Assembly: GCF_004136315.1 (NCBI RefSeq)
Contig: NZ_CP029562.1
Span: 3,371,501-3,435,500 of the forward strand
Length of the DNA: 64,000 bases
From: Mesorhizobium sp. Pch-S
GTDB taxonomy: Bacteria > Pseudomonadota > Alphaproteobacteria > Rhizobiales > Rhizobiaceae
Reading direction: 5' to 3'
A program made the translations under genes and the position numbers. Below, one piece after another: positions 24,957 through 34,707 of this stretch; positions within the stretch are counted from its first letter, which is position 1, and the number at the start of each line of letters is the position of its first letter. The notes beneath the pieces were generated by a model, which saw only the letters and a program-made list of their open reading frames with translations, did no database searches and was not told where the DNA came from.

Positions 24957-25804
24957 GGCCAGCGCCCCTGGTAGATCTTCTCTTCACGGACGAAATCCTC
25001 GAAACCATCGCCATGGTGCGAAAAGCGCAGGCTCTCCTTGGCGCCGAGGCCCAGGAAACCCTTGCGGGCGAGCGAGTCCTTGAAAAGGCCGAGCGCCCGG
25101 TCCTGCAGATCGCGATCGAAATAGATCAGGACGTTGCGGCAGGAGATCAGGTGCATTTCGGCGAAGACCGCGTCCGTCACCAGGCTGTGGTCCGAAAACA
25201 CGACGTTGCGGCGCAACGTCCGGTCGAACGAGGCTTTGCCATAAGCGGCCTGGTAATAGTCCGAGAGCGACGATCTGCCCCCCGACTTGCGGTGGTTCTC
25301 CGTGAAAAGCGGAATCCGGTCGATGGCGTAGACGCCGGCTTCCGCGGCATGAAGCGCGTCCTGGTTGATGTCGGTGGCGTAGAAGATGGTGCGTTCTTCC
25401 AGACCTTCCTCGCGAAACAGAATGACCAGCGAATAGAGTTCTTCGCCCTCGCTGCAGCCTGCGATCCAGACCTTGAGGGAAGGGTAGGTCTTCAGGTGAG
25501 GCACCACCTTTTCGCGGATGGCACGGAAGTAGCTCGGATCCCTGAACATCTCGCTGACCTGCACTGTGAGATAGCGCAAAAGATGCGGCAGCATGGCCGG
25601 CTCGTGCAGGACCTGTTCCTGCATCGCCGAGAAGGTGGCGAACCCCATCTGCTGGCGCGCCTGCCGGAGCCGGCGCTTGATCGAAGCCATCGAGTAGTTG
25701 CGGAAATCATAGTGGTAGCGAACGAACAGGGCCTCCAGCAGCAGCCGGATTTCGATGTCCTCGACCTTTGCGGGCGCGCCGGTTTCCGTCACTTTGGCAT
25801 CCAT
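24953..25804 (-). CDS. CheR-type methyltransferase
   Basis: 283 residues from ATG 25804 (MDAKVTETG). N-terminal helical domain (YDFRNYSMASIKRRL), then the SAM domain: VWIAGCSEGEELYSL, the acidic FYATDINQDAL and HLISCRNVLIYFD. SAM-dependent glutamate methylation is the family reaction. The start overlaps the hybrid kinase gene by 16 bases. With the CheB-like gene it forms a writer/eraser pair for an unknown substrate. Confidence 0.9.
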   Translation of the reverse strand: MDAKVTETGAPAKVEDIEIRLLLEALFVRYHYDFRNYSMASIKRRLRQARQQMGFATFSAMQEQVLHEPAMLPHLLRYLTVQVSEMFRDPSYFRAIREKVVPHLKTYPSLKVWIAGCSEGEELYSLVILFREEGLEERTIFYATDINQDALHAAEAGVYAIDRIPLFTENHRKSGGRSSLSDYYQAAYGKASFDRTLRRNVVFSDHSLVTDAVFAEMHLISCRNVLIYFDRDLQDRALGLFKDSLARKGFLGLGAKESLRFSHHGDGFEDFVREEKIYQGRWP

Positions 25805-28800
25805 ACGCGCACGAGAGACAGGAGCTTTTCGACATCCAGTGGCTTTGCCATGTAGTCGTTGGCGCCAGCGTCGATGCAACGTTGTTGATCGTCCGGCATC
25901 GCCTTTGCGGTCAGCGCGATGATGGGCAGTTTCTTCCATTGGGACTGCCTGCGAATTTCCCGTGTGGCGGTCAGCCCATCCATCACCGGCATCATGACGT
26001 CCATCAACACGAGGTCGATTGGTTTTGCCTGTTCGTTGACCGTGCTGGACAAGGCATTCAGGGCTTCTTGCCCATTGCGGGCGATTTCGACGCTTGCTCC
26101 GCGCGGCTCCAGCACATTGGTCAGCGCATAAACATTGCGAATATCATCCTCGACAATGAGGATGCGCCGCCCTTCAAGCAGAGCGTCACGGTTCCTCGAC
26201 TTGCGGATCATCTTCTGCTGTTCCTGCGGCAACTCCGAAATGACCTGATGGAGGAACAGACTGACCTCATCGAGCAGGCGCTCCGGTGACTTCGCGCCCT
26301 TGATGATGATCGATTTCGAATAGCGCCGAAGACGCTGTTCATCGTCGGCCGTGAGTTCCTTGCCGGTGTAGACGATCACCGGAGGGAAGGAGTAATCGCC
26401 TTCCTGACTCAGCTTTTCGAGCAGCGAATAACCGGAGGCATCCGGCAGGGTGAGATCGAGCACCATGCAGTCGAATGTCTGCTCGCCGAGGAGCTGGAAG
26501 CACTCGGCCGCCGTACCGGCGGTGACGGTTTCGACGTCGTCGGCGGCCAGCAGTTTCGACACCGCTTCGCGCTGGACGGGATCATCCTCGACGATCAGAA
26601 TGCGGTTCGCGCGCTTGGTGAGCCTTGCCTCGAACTTCTGCAGGACTTCGACCAGTTGTTCGCGCTTGACCGGCTTGATCTCATAGCCGACGGCGCCCAG
26701 CGCAAAAGCGGTTTCGGAATGATCCTGCCCCGAGACGACATGGATGGGGATGTGCCGGGTCTGGTCGTCGCGCTTCAGCCGGTCGAGCACTGACAGGCCG
26801 GACTGGTCTGGCAGCCCGACATCGAGGATGATTGCGCTCGGCAGGAAGTCCCTTGCGAGATTTAATGCTTCGTCGGCGGTTCCCGCGACTAGCGCGTGAA
26901 ATCCCATTTCCCGGGAAATATCGCGCAGGATGGCGGCGAACTTGTCGTCATCCTCGACCACCAAAAGCACTCGTTTGGCATCGGCTAGTGCGTTGCGGTC
27001 GTCCTTCACCCGTCGCAGGACCGTTGGCCGGGCCGAGCGCGGCGCGTCCGTAGCGGTCGGGACGACGGTGGCCGCGATGCTCGCCGGGATTTCGCGAGAG
27101 GGCAGCCTCGCCGGATCGAACCCCGCCGGGATCGTGACGGTGAAGGTGCTTCCTTTTCCTTCCTCGCTTTGGACGTCGATCATGCCACCCAGCAGCTGGG
27201 CAAGCTGACGCGAGATCGACAAGCCAAGGCCTGTGCCGCCGAATTTGCGGCTGATGGTGCCATCGGCCTGGTGAAATGCCTCGAAAACGCGCTGCTGCTG
27301 CTCCGCGCTGATCCCGATCCCGGTGTCGGAAACGGCGAAGGAAATGCGCTCATTTGCGGCCTTTGCTATCGACAGCTTGACCTGGCCGGTCTCGGTGAAT
27401 TTGCAGGCGTTCGACAAAAGGTTCTTGAGGACCTGTTCGAGACGTTGTGGATCGGTTTCGATCTCGGCAGGGCAGCCTTCTTCCACATTGACGATGAGAT
27501 CGAGCTTCTTTTCGGCCGCCACGGGCTCGAAAAGCTGGCGCAGATTGCTGGCGAGCCGTTCCACCGGAACGGCTTCCGGGCGGATCTCGACATGACCAGC
27601 TTCGATCTTGGACAGGTCCAGAATGTCGTTGATGAGGGTCAGCAGGTCATTGCCTGACGACTGGATCGTCTTGGCGTATTTGACCTGCTCCTCGGTCAGA
27701 TTGTCGTCGGCGTTGTCCGCCAGCAGCTTGGCGAGGATCAGCGAGGAGTTGAGCGGGGTGCGCAGCTCATGGGACATGTTGGCAAGGAAGTCGGACTTGT
27801 ACCGGCTCGCCTGCTCGAGTTCGCGCGCCTTCGACTGCACGGAAGCGTTGACACGCTCCAGATCGTCGCGCTGCGTCTCCAACTGCTGGGTCTGTTCTTC
27901 GAGTTGTGAATTGGTCTGCTCAAGCTCGGCCTGCTGTTGCTCCAGGCGCCCCTGGGATTCCTTGAGCGCACGTCCTTGCTCCTCCAGTTCCTCATTGGAG
28001 ACACGCAGTTCCTCGCTTTGCGTCTGGAGCTCCTCGGCTTGACGCTGGGTCTCGTCCAGGAGGGTTCGCAGTTCCTCGCGGTATGTTGCTGACCGCACAG
28101 CAATGGCAATGGCCGCGGATGCCTCTTCCAGAAGCGCTACGGTGCGTTCGTCGATGGGATGAAGGAACCCGAGTTCAAAGACCGAATTGACCTTGCCGTC
28201 CAGGCTTGCTGGCACCAGAGCGAGATGGCTGGGACGTGCCTGGCCGAGTGCCGAACCGAAGGCCAGATAGCCGCCGGGCGCGTCTTCGACCACCAGGGTT
28301 CGGTTTTCGGCAACGGCTTGTCCCAGCAGGCCGTCCCGCGGCTTGATCTCCAACGGGAGTTTGGCGCCTTCCGGCACGCCATAGGCCGAAGCGCGCCGAT
28401 AGACACCGCTGCCAACGAACAAAGCACCCGCGACAGCGCCGGTATAGCTTGCCAGGAATTGCAGCACGCTGTCACCAAGCTGCTCCAGCGACTGGTCGCC
28501 CAACATCGCCGTGGCCAGTCCGACCTGGCCGGCCTGCAGCCACTCTTCGCGTCGCCGGGCCAAGGTGGCCCGGCGAATGAGGAAGCCGATCGTCAGCGTC
28601 AAGATCAGACCGAGTACCCCTGAAAGCAGGCTGCTGGCGAGTGCCGTGGCCTGTGCACTGGCCATCTGCGCGAGACGTTCCTGGCGCACCCGCGTTTCTT
28701 CGGTCGCCATTTCGGCGAGCTGGACGCGAATGGCATCCATTTCGGTCTTGCCGCGGTCTGAATTCACAAGCGCGAGAGCGGCTTCGAGACCTTGGGAACG

Positions 28801-29220
28801 ACGCAGCTCGATGGTGTCCTTCATTTCGTCGAGCTTGGCGTCCAGGTGCTGTTTCAGCCTGGCGATCCTGGGCGCCTGCGTTGAACTTTCGCCGGAGAGA
28901 TCGCCGATTTCAGCGAGCTTCAGCGGGACTGACCGCAAGGCTGCGGTGTAAGGCTCAAGGTAGCGGGCGTCGTCGGTCAGCAGGAAACCGCGCTGACCCG
29001 TTTCCGCGTCCTGAACAATGGAGAGCATCTGATCGAGTGCGACGATGGCGCGGTGGGTCTGGACGATCCGCTCATTGCCCTCGCGTAGCGCTTGAAGGTT
29101 CAGATATGCGATCGTACCACTGACCAGAAAAAAGATTATCGCTGCGCCGAGACCGATCGCAATGGCCGGATCCAGCCCAAGGGTACGCCTGGAAACGCCT
29201 GTATTTGCAGAAGAGGTCAT
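25789..29220 (-). CDS. CHASE3-GAF hybrid histidine kinase with three receivers
   Basis: 1143 residues. Two membrane helices (about 18-42 and 193-216) flank a periplasmic CHASE3 domain; then GAF (about 240-375), a long Gln/Glu coiled coil (380-470), HisKA with His484 (NMSHELRTPLNS), HATPase (DTGIGIS, GGTGLGLSISRQL), and three receivers with Asp800, Asp922 and Asp1074. The stacked receivers and coiled coil imply phosphate flow among several outputs. First gene of the overlapping operon with cheR-, cheB- and HWE-type genes. Signal unknown; related kinases control stress or biofilm responses. Confidence 0.92.
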   Translation of the reverse strand: MTSSANTGVSRRTLGLDPAIAIGLGAAIIFFLVSGTIAYLNLQALREGNERIVQTHRAIVALDQMLSIVQDAETGQRGFLLTDDARYLEPYTAALRSVPLKLAEIGDLSGESSTQAPRIARLKQHLDAKLDEMKDTIELRRSQGLEAALALVNSDRGKTEMDAIRVQLAEMATEETRVRQERLAQMASAQATALASSLLSGVLGLILTLTIGFLIRRATLARRREEWLQAGQVGLATAMLGDQSLEQLGDSVLQFLASYTGAVAGALFVGSGVYRRASAYGVPEGAKLPLEIKPRDGLLGQAVAENRTLVVEDAPGGYLAFGSALGQARPSHLALVPASLDGKVNSVFELGFLHPIDERTVALLEEASAAIAIAVRSATYREELRTLLDETQRQAEELQTQSEELRVSNEELEEQGRALKESQGRLEQQQAELEQTNSQLEEQTQQLETQRDDLERVNASVQSKARELEQASRYKSDFLANMSHELRTPLNSSLILAKLLADNADDNLTEEQVKYAKTIQSSGNDLLTLINDILDLSKIEAGHVEIRPEAVPVERLASNLRQLFEPVAAEKKLDLIVNVEEGCPAEIETDPQRLEQVLKNLLSNACKFTETGQVKLSIAKAANERISFAVSDTGIGISAEQQQRVFEAFHQADGTISRKFGGTGLGLSISRQLAQLLGGMIDVQSEEGKGSTFTVTIPAGFDPARLPSREIPASIAATVVPTATDAPRSARPTVLRRVKDDRNALADAKRVLLVVEDDDKFAAILRDISREMGFHALVAGTADEALNLARDFLPSAIILDVGLPDQSGLSVLDRLKRDDQTRHIPIHVVSGQDHSETAFALGAVGYEIKPVKREQLVEVLQKFEARLTKRANRILIVEDDPVQREAVSKLLAADDVETVTAGTAAECFQLLGEQTFDCMVLDLTLPDASGYSLLEKLSQEGDYSFPPVIVYTGKELTADDEQRLRRYSKSIIIKGAKSPERLLDEVSLFLHQVISELPQEQQKMIRKSRNRDALLEGRRILIVEDDIRNVYALTNVLEPRGASVEIARNGQEALNALSSTVNEQAKPIDLVLMDVMMPVMDGLTATREIRRQSQWKKLPIIALTAKAMPDDQQRCIDAGANDYMAKPLDVEKLLSLVRVWMPK

Positions 29221-29447
29221 GACAATCTCGCGGTGGAGAAAGCGTCACTTAACGCTCGCTCTAGTTGAAGTGTGTCGAGAAAGACGATTCGGCGGCTGCC
29301 GATTGTCGATAGCACCGGAATATTAGCTGTTCCGTATCAAAGTGGACATATCGTCGGTCGAGTTTCTCACGAACTGGCACTTACAGAGGCCGGACACTCA
29401 GCTCGACTTTCAGTTCAGCCACCATCCTCAAAACAGCATGCGCTCGC

Positions 29448-29567
29448 CTAGGAGCGCAGGCGCAACTGCAGCCATACGACTGACGCGCCAGCCAACATCA
29501 CCGCGATCGCCTTGAACCACCGACGCTCCCAAAGGCGCGGTGGCCGCTCCCAATTGTAGCCTGGCAT
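29448..29567 (-). CDS. 39-residue membrane miniprotein (putative)
   Basis: MPGYNWERPPRLWERRWFKA followed by one hydrophobic helix and LQLRLRS. GGGGA lies upstream of the ATG. It overlaps the end of the next small gene in another frame by 70 bases, so either that gene is shorter than drawn or both are translated from one message. Confidence 0.4.
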   Translation of the reverse strand: MPGYNWERPPRLWERRWFKAIAVMLAGASVVWLQLRLRS

Positions 29568-29767
29568 GCTGATATTCCCCCTTGGCCCGTTTCATCATTG
29601 GCATGCCGGCGAAGCATTGTGGAGGCGTACTGCGATCCAGCAAGGCAATATTCGACCTGCGAGCGCATCCTCTCCTGCATGACTTCAGGCATGTCGTCCC
29701 ACGATGACCCGTCGATTTCGTAGAAAGCCCGCGCAATGTTGTCGATCACGGTTGCGTATGTCGTCAC
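29498..29767 (-). CDS. small hypothetical protein
   Basis: 89 residues; the first part (MTTYATVIDNIARAFYEIDG, SSWDDMPEVMQERMRSQVEY) looks like a real conserved soluble helix bundle. From about residue 60 the low-complexity Gly/Ser/Arg sequence looks out of frame, where it overlaps the miniprotein at 29448-29567. A frameshift near 29590 is possible. An EcfG-type promoter lies upstream. Confidence 0.5.
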   Translation of the reverse strand: MTTYATVIDNIARAFYEIDGSSWDDMPEVMQERMRSQVEYCLAGSQYASTMLRRHANDETGQGGISACQATIGSGHRAFGSVGGSRRSR

Positions 29768-29848
29768 GTGGCACTCTCGGTTTTTGGCGACGGTTCAAGT
29801 GATTTGCGATCATTCTCGGCGTGGCTTTGTAGCTAAAGCAGCATTGGA

Positions 29849-29873
29849 AACGCCCGCCCTATGCGGCGGTTCC
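29849..29873 (-). promoter_or_regulatory. EcfG-type stress promoter
   Basis: On the minus strand GGAAC (29869-29873), 16 bases, CGTT (29849-29852), about 80 bases upstream of the ATG at 29767. It is part of a larger imperfect palindrome (ATTGGAA ... TTCCAAT, 29843-29876). Confidence 0.65.
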
Positions 29874-29876
29874 AAT

Positions 29877-30344
29877 AATCTGTCGCTGCCGAATACCGTC
29901 GATCGCGATCCTGCGCTGAGCTCAGGCGCGTCTCTTGCTGATCGACGAGGCCACAGAGCGGGTGAGAGAGTAAGCTTCGCCTCGGACATGCCAGGCCGCA
30001 TGGATCGCAAATCCATCAACCGGGATGGGAAAACGTGCCGGTAGGGCGCATCAGAATGCGGCAGCTGTCCTCGAAGACGCACCGATGCGGCGAAATCGCG
30101 TCGCGCTGCGTCAGCGCGACGGTAGCGTTTTCCGCTGCCTGTCAGGGCAGGAACGAACACAAGAACGATTTGCGATAGCGCAAGGCAGATCGCGCCACAA
30201 CCACTAGCTTACGCTGAAATTCGTACCGTTTGCATGTTCGGAAAGTGACAGATTGATGAATGGGATGCCCGAGGTGAGCACAAACAGGCTGGCATTCACC
30301 TTCGAGCATTGTCGGCGACAAGCGTCAACGAAGCTGGCACAGAC
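29877..30344. other. intergenic stretch without recognisable gene
   Basis: About 470 bases. No convincing frame on either strand. It contains a perfect 10-base hairpin (CGTCGCGCTG with its complement, 30099-30121) without a T run. Nothing else is seen. Confidence 0.5.
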
Positions 30345-30776
30345 ATGACCGGCTCCCTCGCAGGCGGCACCGTGGTGATTGCGCTCACCGTATTGATCCA
30401 CACATTCGGTCTCATTCTGATCACGCATGGCATGGCTAAGCTCGTGACAACGTTCCGCATGCATGGTCAACGCAGCCGCGTGGCGGCCATGATCAGCGTC
30501 GTGCTCGGCCTCTTTGGCGTACTGACGCTCGAAATATGGTTGTGGGCAGCATGTTACCGCCTGTTCGGTCTTATACCTGACTTTGCCACCGCGCTTTACT
30601 TCTCGACCGTCACGTTCTCGACCATCGGCTATGGAGATGTCGTGCCGGCACCAGGGTGGCGCATGTTCGCCGCGCTGGAGGGAATTAACGGGTTTCTCCT
30701 CATCGGATGGTCGACCGCGTATTTGATTTCGGCGGGAACCCGGATCGGTCCTTTCCGGACCGGAGAACATTTCTAG
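30345..30776 (+). CDS. two-helix potassium channel family protein
   Basis: 143 residues from ATG 30345 (an in-frame TTG at 30309 would add 12). Hydrophobic helices at about 8-30 and 45-65, a pore loop with the selectivity filter TIGYGD (STVTFSTIGYGDVVPAPG) and a last helix. It has no cytosolic gating domain, so it is a minimal Ion_trans_2-type channel. It ends one base before the convergent ackA stop. No FNR box was seen directly upstream. Confidence 0.85.
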   Translation: MTGSLAGGTVVIALTVLIHTFGLILITHGMAKLVTTFRMHGQRSRVAAMISVVLGLFGVLTLEIWLWAACYRLFGLIPDFATALYFSTVTFSTIGYGDVVPAPGWRMFAALEGINGFLLIGWSTAYLISAGTRIGPFRTGEHF

Positions 30777-30777
30777 A

Positions 30778-31977
30778 TCACGCGTGTGCGCGGTGCCGGT
30801 TCTTCAGTTTCGCCAGCGTATGGCGCGCAATCATCGCTTCCTCGTCCGTCGGGACGATGCGAACCTCGACTGTGCTGGCTCCGGTGCTGATGAGCGGCGC
30901 ATTGCTGTCGTTGGCCTCCTCGTTGATCCGTACGCCCAGCCACCGCAGGCGGTCACATACCCTCTTGCGGATCTCAGGGGAATGCTCGCCAATCCCAGCC
31001 GTGAATACAAGGCCATCCAGGCCGTTCAGGGCAGCTGCCAGAGCGCCGATCTGGCTGGCGCACCGATAGGCAAAGAGTTCAACCGCTTCACGTGCGCTGG
31101 CGTCCTTGCTGGCAAGCAATTCGCGCATGTCGCTTGCGATGCCACCGGATACCCCTAGAAGGCCGCAGCGATGATAGAGCAGGTCCTCGATCTGCGCAGC
31201 GGTCATGCCCTGGCGCTGAAGCAGGTGAAGTATGACACCAGGATCGAGCGTTCCGGGACGCGTTCCCATCAAAAGTCCGTCGAGGGCGCTGAAACCCATG
31301 GTCGTGTCGATGCTGCGACCCTGCAACAGCGCGCAAAGGCTGGCTCCATTGCCCAGATGCGCGGCGATGACGCGTCCGTTCGAAAGATCCGGAGCGATGT
31401 CTTGCATGCGCCCGGAGACGTATTCGTAGGAAAGCCCATGGAAGCCGTAGCGACGCACACCCATCGCCTCATAGGCGCGGGGCAATCCAAACCGGGTGGC
31501 GATCTCAGGCATGGTGCTGTGGAACGCCGTGTCGAAACAGGCAACTTGTACCAGTTGCGGGCGCAATCTGCGCAAGGTCCGCATCGGCGCGATGTTTTGA
31601 GCCTCGTGCAGCGGCGCCAGCGCCACCAAACCATCCAGATCTTCAAGCAGTTCGGCTGTCACCAACCGAGGCCCGGTGAAGTCGCGCCCGCCGTGAACCA
31701 CGCGATGGCCAACCGCCAGCAGATTTGCCCCCTCCAGTTTGGACTCAATCGCATTCAGCAAAAAAGGCAGGACGTCAGCGTTGCCATCGTTGCCCCCAAA
31801 GACGGCATCCGCCAACGGCGTGCCGTCCGCCGCTGCCATCGTCAATCGCGGTGTGGCGGCCAGTCGCTCCACGCCGCCCCGCAGGATGGGTGTAAGGCAT
31901 GGATCGCCGTTGAGTGAAAACAGCGCGAATTTCAGGCTGGAAGAACCGACATTCAGCGCCAGAATCGTGTCCGTCAT
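30778..31977 (-). CDS. ackA: acetate kinase
   Basis: 399 residues; transfers phosphate from acetyl phosphate to ADP, giving acetate and ATP. Family motifs: LNVGSSSLKFALF at the N-terminus, VGHRVVHGG, HLGNGASLCAL, and FTAGIGEHSPEIR. ATG 31977 has GGGAGG upstream. Divergent from phosphoketolase with one FNR/FixK box between them, so the two steps from xylulose-5-phosphate to acetate and ATP are probably co-induced at low oxygen. Confidence 0.95.
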   Translation of the reverse strand: MTDTILALNVGSSSLKFALFSLNGDPCLTPILRGGVERLAATPRLTMAAADGTPLADAVFGGNDGNADVLPFLLNAIESKLEGANLLAVGHRVVHGGRDFTGPRLVTAELLEDLDGLVALAPLHEAQNIAPMRTLRRLRPQLVQVACFDTAFHSTMPEIATRFGLPRAYEAMGVRRYGFHGLSYEYVSGRMQDIAPDLSNGRVIAAHLGNGASLCALLQGRSIDTTMGFSALDGLLMGTRPGTLDPGVILHLLQRQGMTAAQIEDLLYHRCGLLGVSGGIASDMRELLASKDASAREAVELFAYRCASQIGALAAALNGLDGLVFTAGIGEHSPEIRKRVCDRLRWLGVRINEEANDSNAPLISTGASTVEVRIVPTDEEAMIARHTLAKLKNRHRAHA

Positions 31978-32020
31978 GATCGCCTCCCGAGGTCTCCTAG
32001 CGGGTAGGTGACCGATTGCC

Positions 32021-32034
32021 TTGACAGACATCAA
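32021..32034. promoter_or_regulatory. FNR/FixK box between ackA and phosphoketolase
   Basis: TTGACAGACATCAA, an exact TTGA-N6-TCAA palindrome (extended CCTTGA ... TCAAGG). It lies 44 bases from the ackA start and 93 from the phosphoketolase start, positioned to activate one or both. Confidence 0.85.
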
Positions 32035-32126
32035 GGACAAAACCGCCCGACTTGTCACGTTGCGGCTATCTTTGTCCGTTTCGATAGGACGCCGCGACCG
32101 CTCGCAGTTCAAGCCGGAGAACCCGA

Positions 32127-34517
32127 ATGGCTGATCACAAGACCCTCGTCCCGAGCCCAGATACCACCTTGTCCGATGATGAACTCGCTCTCATCGACAA
32201 GTGGTGGCGCGCCGCCAACTACCTGTCTGTCGGGCAGATCTACCTGCTCGACAATCCTCTCCTGCGCGAACCGTTGAGGAAGGAACATGTCAAGCCAAGG
32301 CTGTTGGGGCACTGGGGGACAACACCCGGCCTGAATTTCATCTATGCCCATCTCAATCGCATCGTCCGACAGACAAGCAACCAGGTGCTGTTCATTGCGG
32401 GACCGGGCCATGGCGCTCCCGGCATTGTCGCTTCGACATGGTTGGAGGGCACATATAGCGAACTCTATCCGGAGGTTTCGCAGGACGCTGACGGCATGCG
32501 CCGCCTGTTCCGCCAATTCTCCTTTCCGGGCGGCATTCCCAGCCATGCGGCGCCCGAGACACCAGGGTCCATCCACGAAGGCGGCGAACTTGGTTATTCG
32601 CTGAGCCACGCCTTTGGTGCTGCGTTCGACAATCCCGACCTCATCGCAGCCTGTGTCGTGGGAGATGGCGAAGCGGAGACGGGACCTCTGGCCACCTCCT
32701 GGCACGGGAACAAGTTCCTCGATCCCGCCGGTGACGGCGCGGTCTTACCCATCCTGCATCTCAACGGATACAAGATCGCCAATCCGACCGTGCTCGCCCG
32801 CATTCCAAGGGAAGAGTTGAAGGCACTGTTCGAAGGCTATGGCTATGCGCCGATCCTCGTCGAAGGGGAGGAGCCAGCAACCATGCATCAGGCAATGGCC
32901 GGTGCGCTCGACCAGGCATTCTCGATGATCCGCACCATACAGGACAAGGCCAGAGGGGAGGGCGCGCCGGAGCGGCCGATCTGGCCGATGATCATCCTGA
33001 AAACGCCCAAGGGCTGGACGGGCCCGAAGACCGTCGATGGACTCAAGGCAGAGGGGTATTGGCGCTCGCACCAGGTTCCCTTCACGATGGAGAAGCCCGA
33101 ACATCTGGGACTGCTCGAGAACTGGCTGCGCAGCTACAAGCCCGACGAACTGTTTGACCAAGCCGGGCGGCTGAAAGCCGAAATCGCCGCTATGGCGCCT
33201 GCAGGCGACCGACGCATGAGCGCCAATCCGCACGCCAATGGTGGTGCCTTGATGCGTCCGCTCAGGCTGCCGGATTTCAAGGACTATGCGGTTGCGGTTG
33301 AAGCGCCCGGGAAAGTGGATGCGGAATCCACGCGCCTTGTCGGCCGTTTCTTGCGCGATGTGCTCAGCGCCAATACCGAGCATCGAAATTTCCGGGTGTT
33401 TGGCCCCGACGAAACCGCCTCGAACCGCCTCCAGGACGTGTTCGAGGTGACAAATCGGACCTGGAACGCCGAGACACTCGCCTATGACGACCATCTTTCG
33501 CCAGACGGTCGCGTCATGGAGATATTGTCGGAACATACCTGTCAGGGCTGGCTCGAAGGCTATCTCCTGACAGGCCGGCACGGCTTTTTTTCTTGCTACG
33601 AGGCTTTCATCCACATCGTGGATTCGATGTTCAACCAGCATGCCAAATGGTTGAAGACCTCGAAAGATGTTGCCTGGCGGCGTCCCATCGCGTCCTTGAA
33701 CTATCTGCTGACGTCCCATGTCTGGCGGCAGGATCACAATGGCTTCAGCCACCAGGATCCCGGTTTTGTAGACCACGTCGTCAACAAGAAGGCCGATATC
33801 GTTCGCGTCTACTTTCCGCCGGACGCCAACACCTTGCTTCATGTCACCGATCACTGCCTTCGCAGTTGGAACCGCATCAACGTGATCGTTGCAGGCAAGC
33901 AGCCGCAGCCGCAATGGCTAACGATGGATCAGGCCATCAAGCACTGCTCGAAAGGCATTGGAATCTGGGAATGGGCGAGCAGCGACCACAATGGCCAGCC
34001 GGATGTCGTGATGGCATGCTGCGGCGACATCCCGACTCTCGAAACCTTGGCCGCGGTGGATCTGTTGCGGGGCTATGCCCCGGATTTGAAGGTTCGCGTG
34101 GTCAATGTCGTCGACCTGATGACTTTGCAGCCGAAGACCGAGCACCCTCACGGCCTTTCGGATACCGAATTCGACGAATTGTTCACGAAGGACAAGCCCG
34201 TCATCTTCGCCTATCACGGCTATCCTTGGCTGATTCATCGCCTGGCTTACAAACGCACCAACCACGACAACATGCACGTGCGTGGCTTCAAGGAGGAAGG
34301 GTCGACCACGACACCCTTCGACATGGTGGTACGCAATGATCTCGATCGGTTTCACCTGGCAGCCGATGTCTTCGACAGGGTTCACCGGCTGAGCGCATCG
34401 GCTCCCTACGTCAAACAAGACATCCGCGACAGATTGATCGAACACCGGCTCTATATTCGTCAGCACGGCATTGACCTGCCACAGGTTCGCGACTGGCGTT
34501 GGCCGGCCGCAAACTAG
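32127..34517 (+). CDS. xfp: phosphoketolase
   Basis: 796 residues; thiamine-diphosphate enzyme that splits xylulose-5-phosphate (and often fructose-6-phosphate) into acetyl phosphate and a sugar phosphate. Landmarks: [38 protein letters not shown], the TDP site [20 protein letters not shown], and the C-terminal [12 protein letters not shown]. Paired with ackA it makes ATP without respiration. Length is usual for the family. Confidence 0.95.
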   Translation: MADHKTLVPSPDTTLSDDELALIDKWWRAANYLSVGQIYLLDNPLLREPLRKEHVKPRLLGHWGTTPGLNFIYAHLNRIVRQTSNQVLFIAGPGHGAPGIVASTWLEGTYSELYPEVSQDADGMRRLFRQFSFPGGIPSHAAPETPGSIHEGGELGYSLSHAFGAAFDNPDLIAACVVGDGEAETGPLATSWHGNKFLDPAGDGAVLPILHLNGYKIANPTVLARIPREELKALFEGYGYAPILVEGEEPATMHQAMAGALDQAFSMIRTIQDKARGEGAPERPIWPMIILKTPKGWTGPKTVDGLKAEGYWRSHQVPFTMEKPEHLGLLENWLRSYKPDELFDQAGRLKAEIAAMAPAGDRRMSANPHANGGALMRPLRLPDFKDYAVAVEAPGKVDAESTRLVGRFLRDVLSANTEHRNFRVFGPDETASNRLQDVFEVTNRTWNAETLAYDDHLSPDGRVMEILSEHTCQGWLEGYLLTGRHGFFSCYEAFIHIVDSMFNQHAKWLKTSKDVAWRRPIASLNYLLTSHVWRQDHNGFSHQDPGFVDHVVNKKADIVRVYFPPDANTLLHVTDHCLRSWNRINVIVAGKQPQPQWLTMDQAIKHCSKGIGIWEWASSDHNGQPDVVMACCGDIPTLETLAAVDLLRGYAPDLKVRVVNVVDLMTLQPKTEHPHGLSDTEFDELFTKDKPVIFAYHGYPWLIHRLAYKRTNHDNMHVRGFKEEGSTTTPFDMVVRNDLDRFHLAADVFDRVHRLSASAPYVKQDIRDRLIEHRLYIRQHGIDLPQVRDWRWPAAN

Positions 34518-34625
34518 AGTCTGGGGCTTTTCACCCTCCCGGCGTCGCCCATCGGGTGTTCCTGGCGCGATGTCGGCTCATCGCGCAAGCGAACGGGAGT
34601 TGAATAGGGTGATGTCGGCCGTGCT

Positions 34626-34639
34626 TTGATTGTCGTCAA
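34626..34639. promoter_or_regulatory. FNR/FixK box upstream of universal stress protein
   Basis: TTGATTGTCGTCAA, exact TTGA-N6-TCAA, 69 bases before the ATG at 34708. Confidence 0.8.
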
Positions 34640-34707
34640 GGCGCATGCCTGGGAGGGGAGGCTATCCTTGCCAGCATCAACCGATCGCGGCAAGGGAGTT
34701 TCCGGCC

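Noticed and set aside
24947..25855. 302-codon plus-strand frame opposite CheR
   Set aside because: The minus-strand CheR and hybrid kinase motifs are unambiguous; this frame shows no domain.
30204..30770. 188-codon minus-strand frame opposite the ion channel
   Set aside because: The potassium selectivity filter TIGYGD is on the plus strand; the frame is His/Arg-rich with no family pattern.
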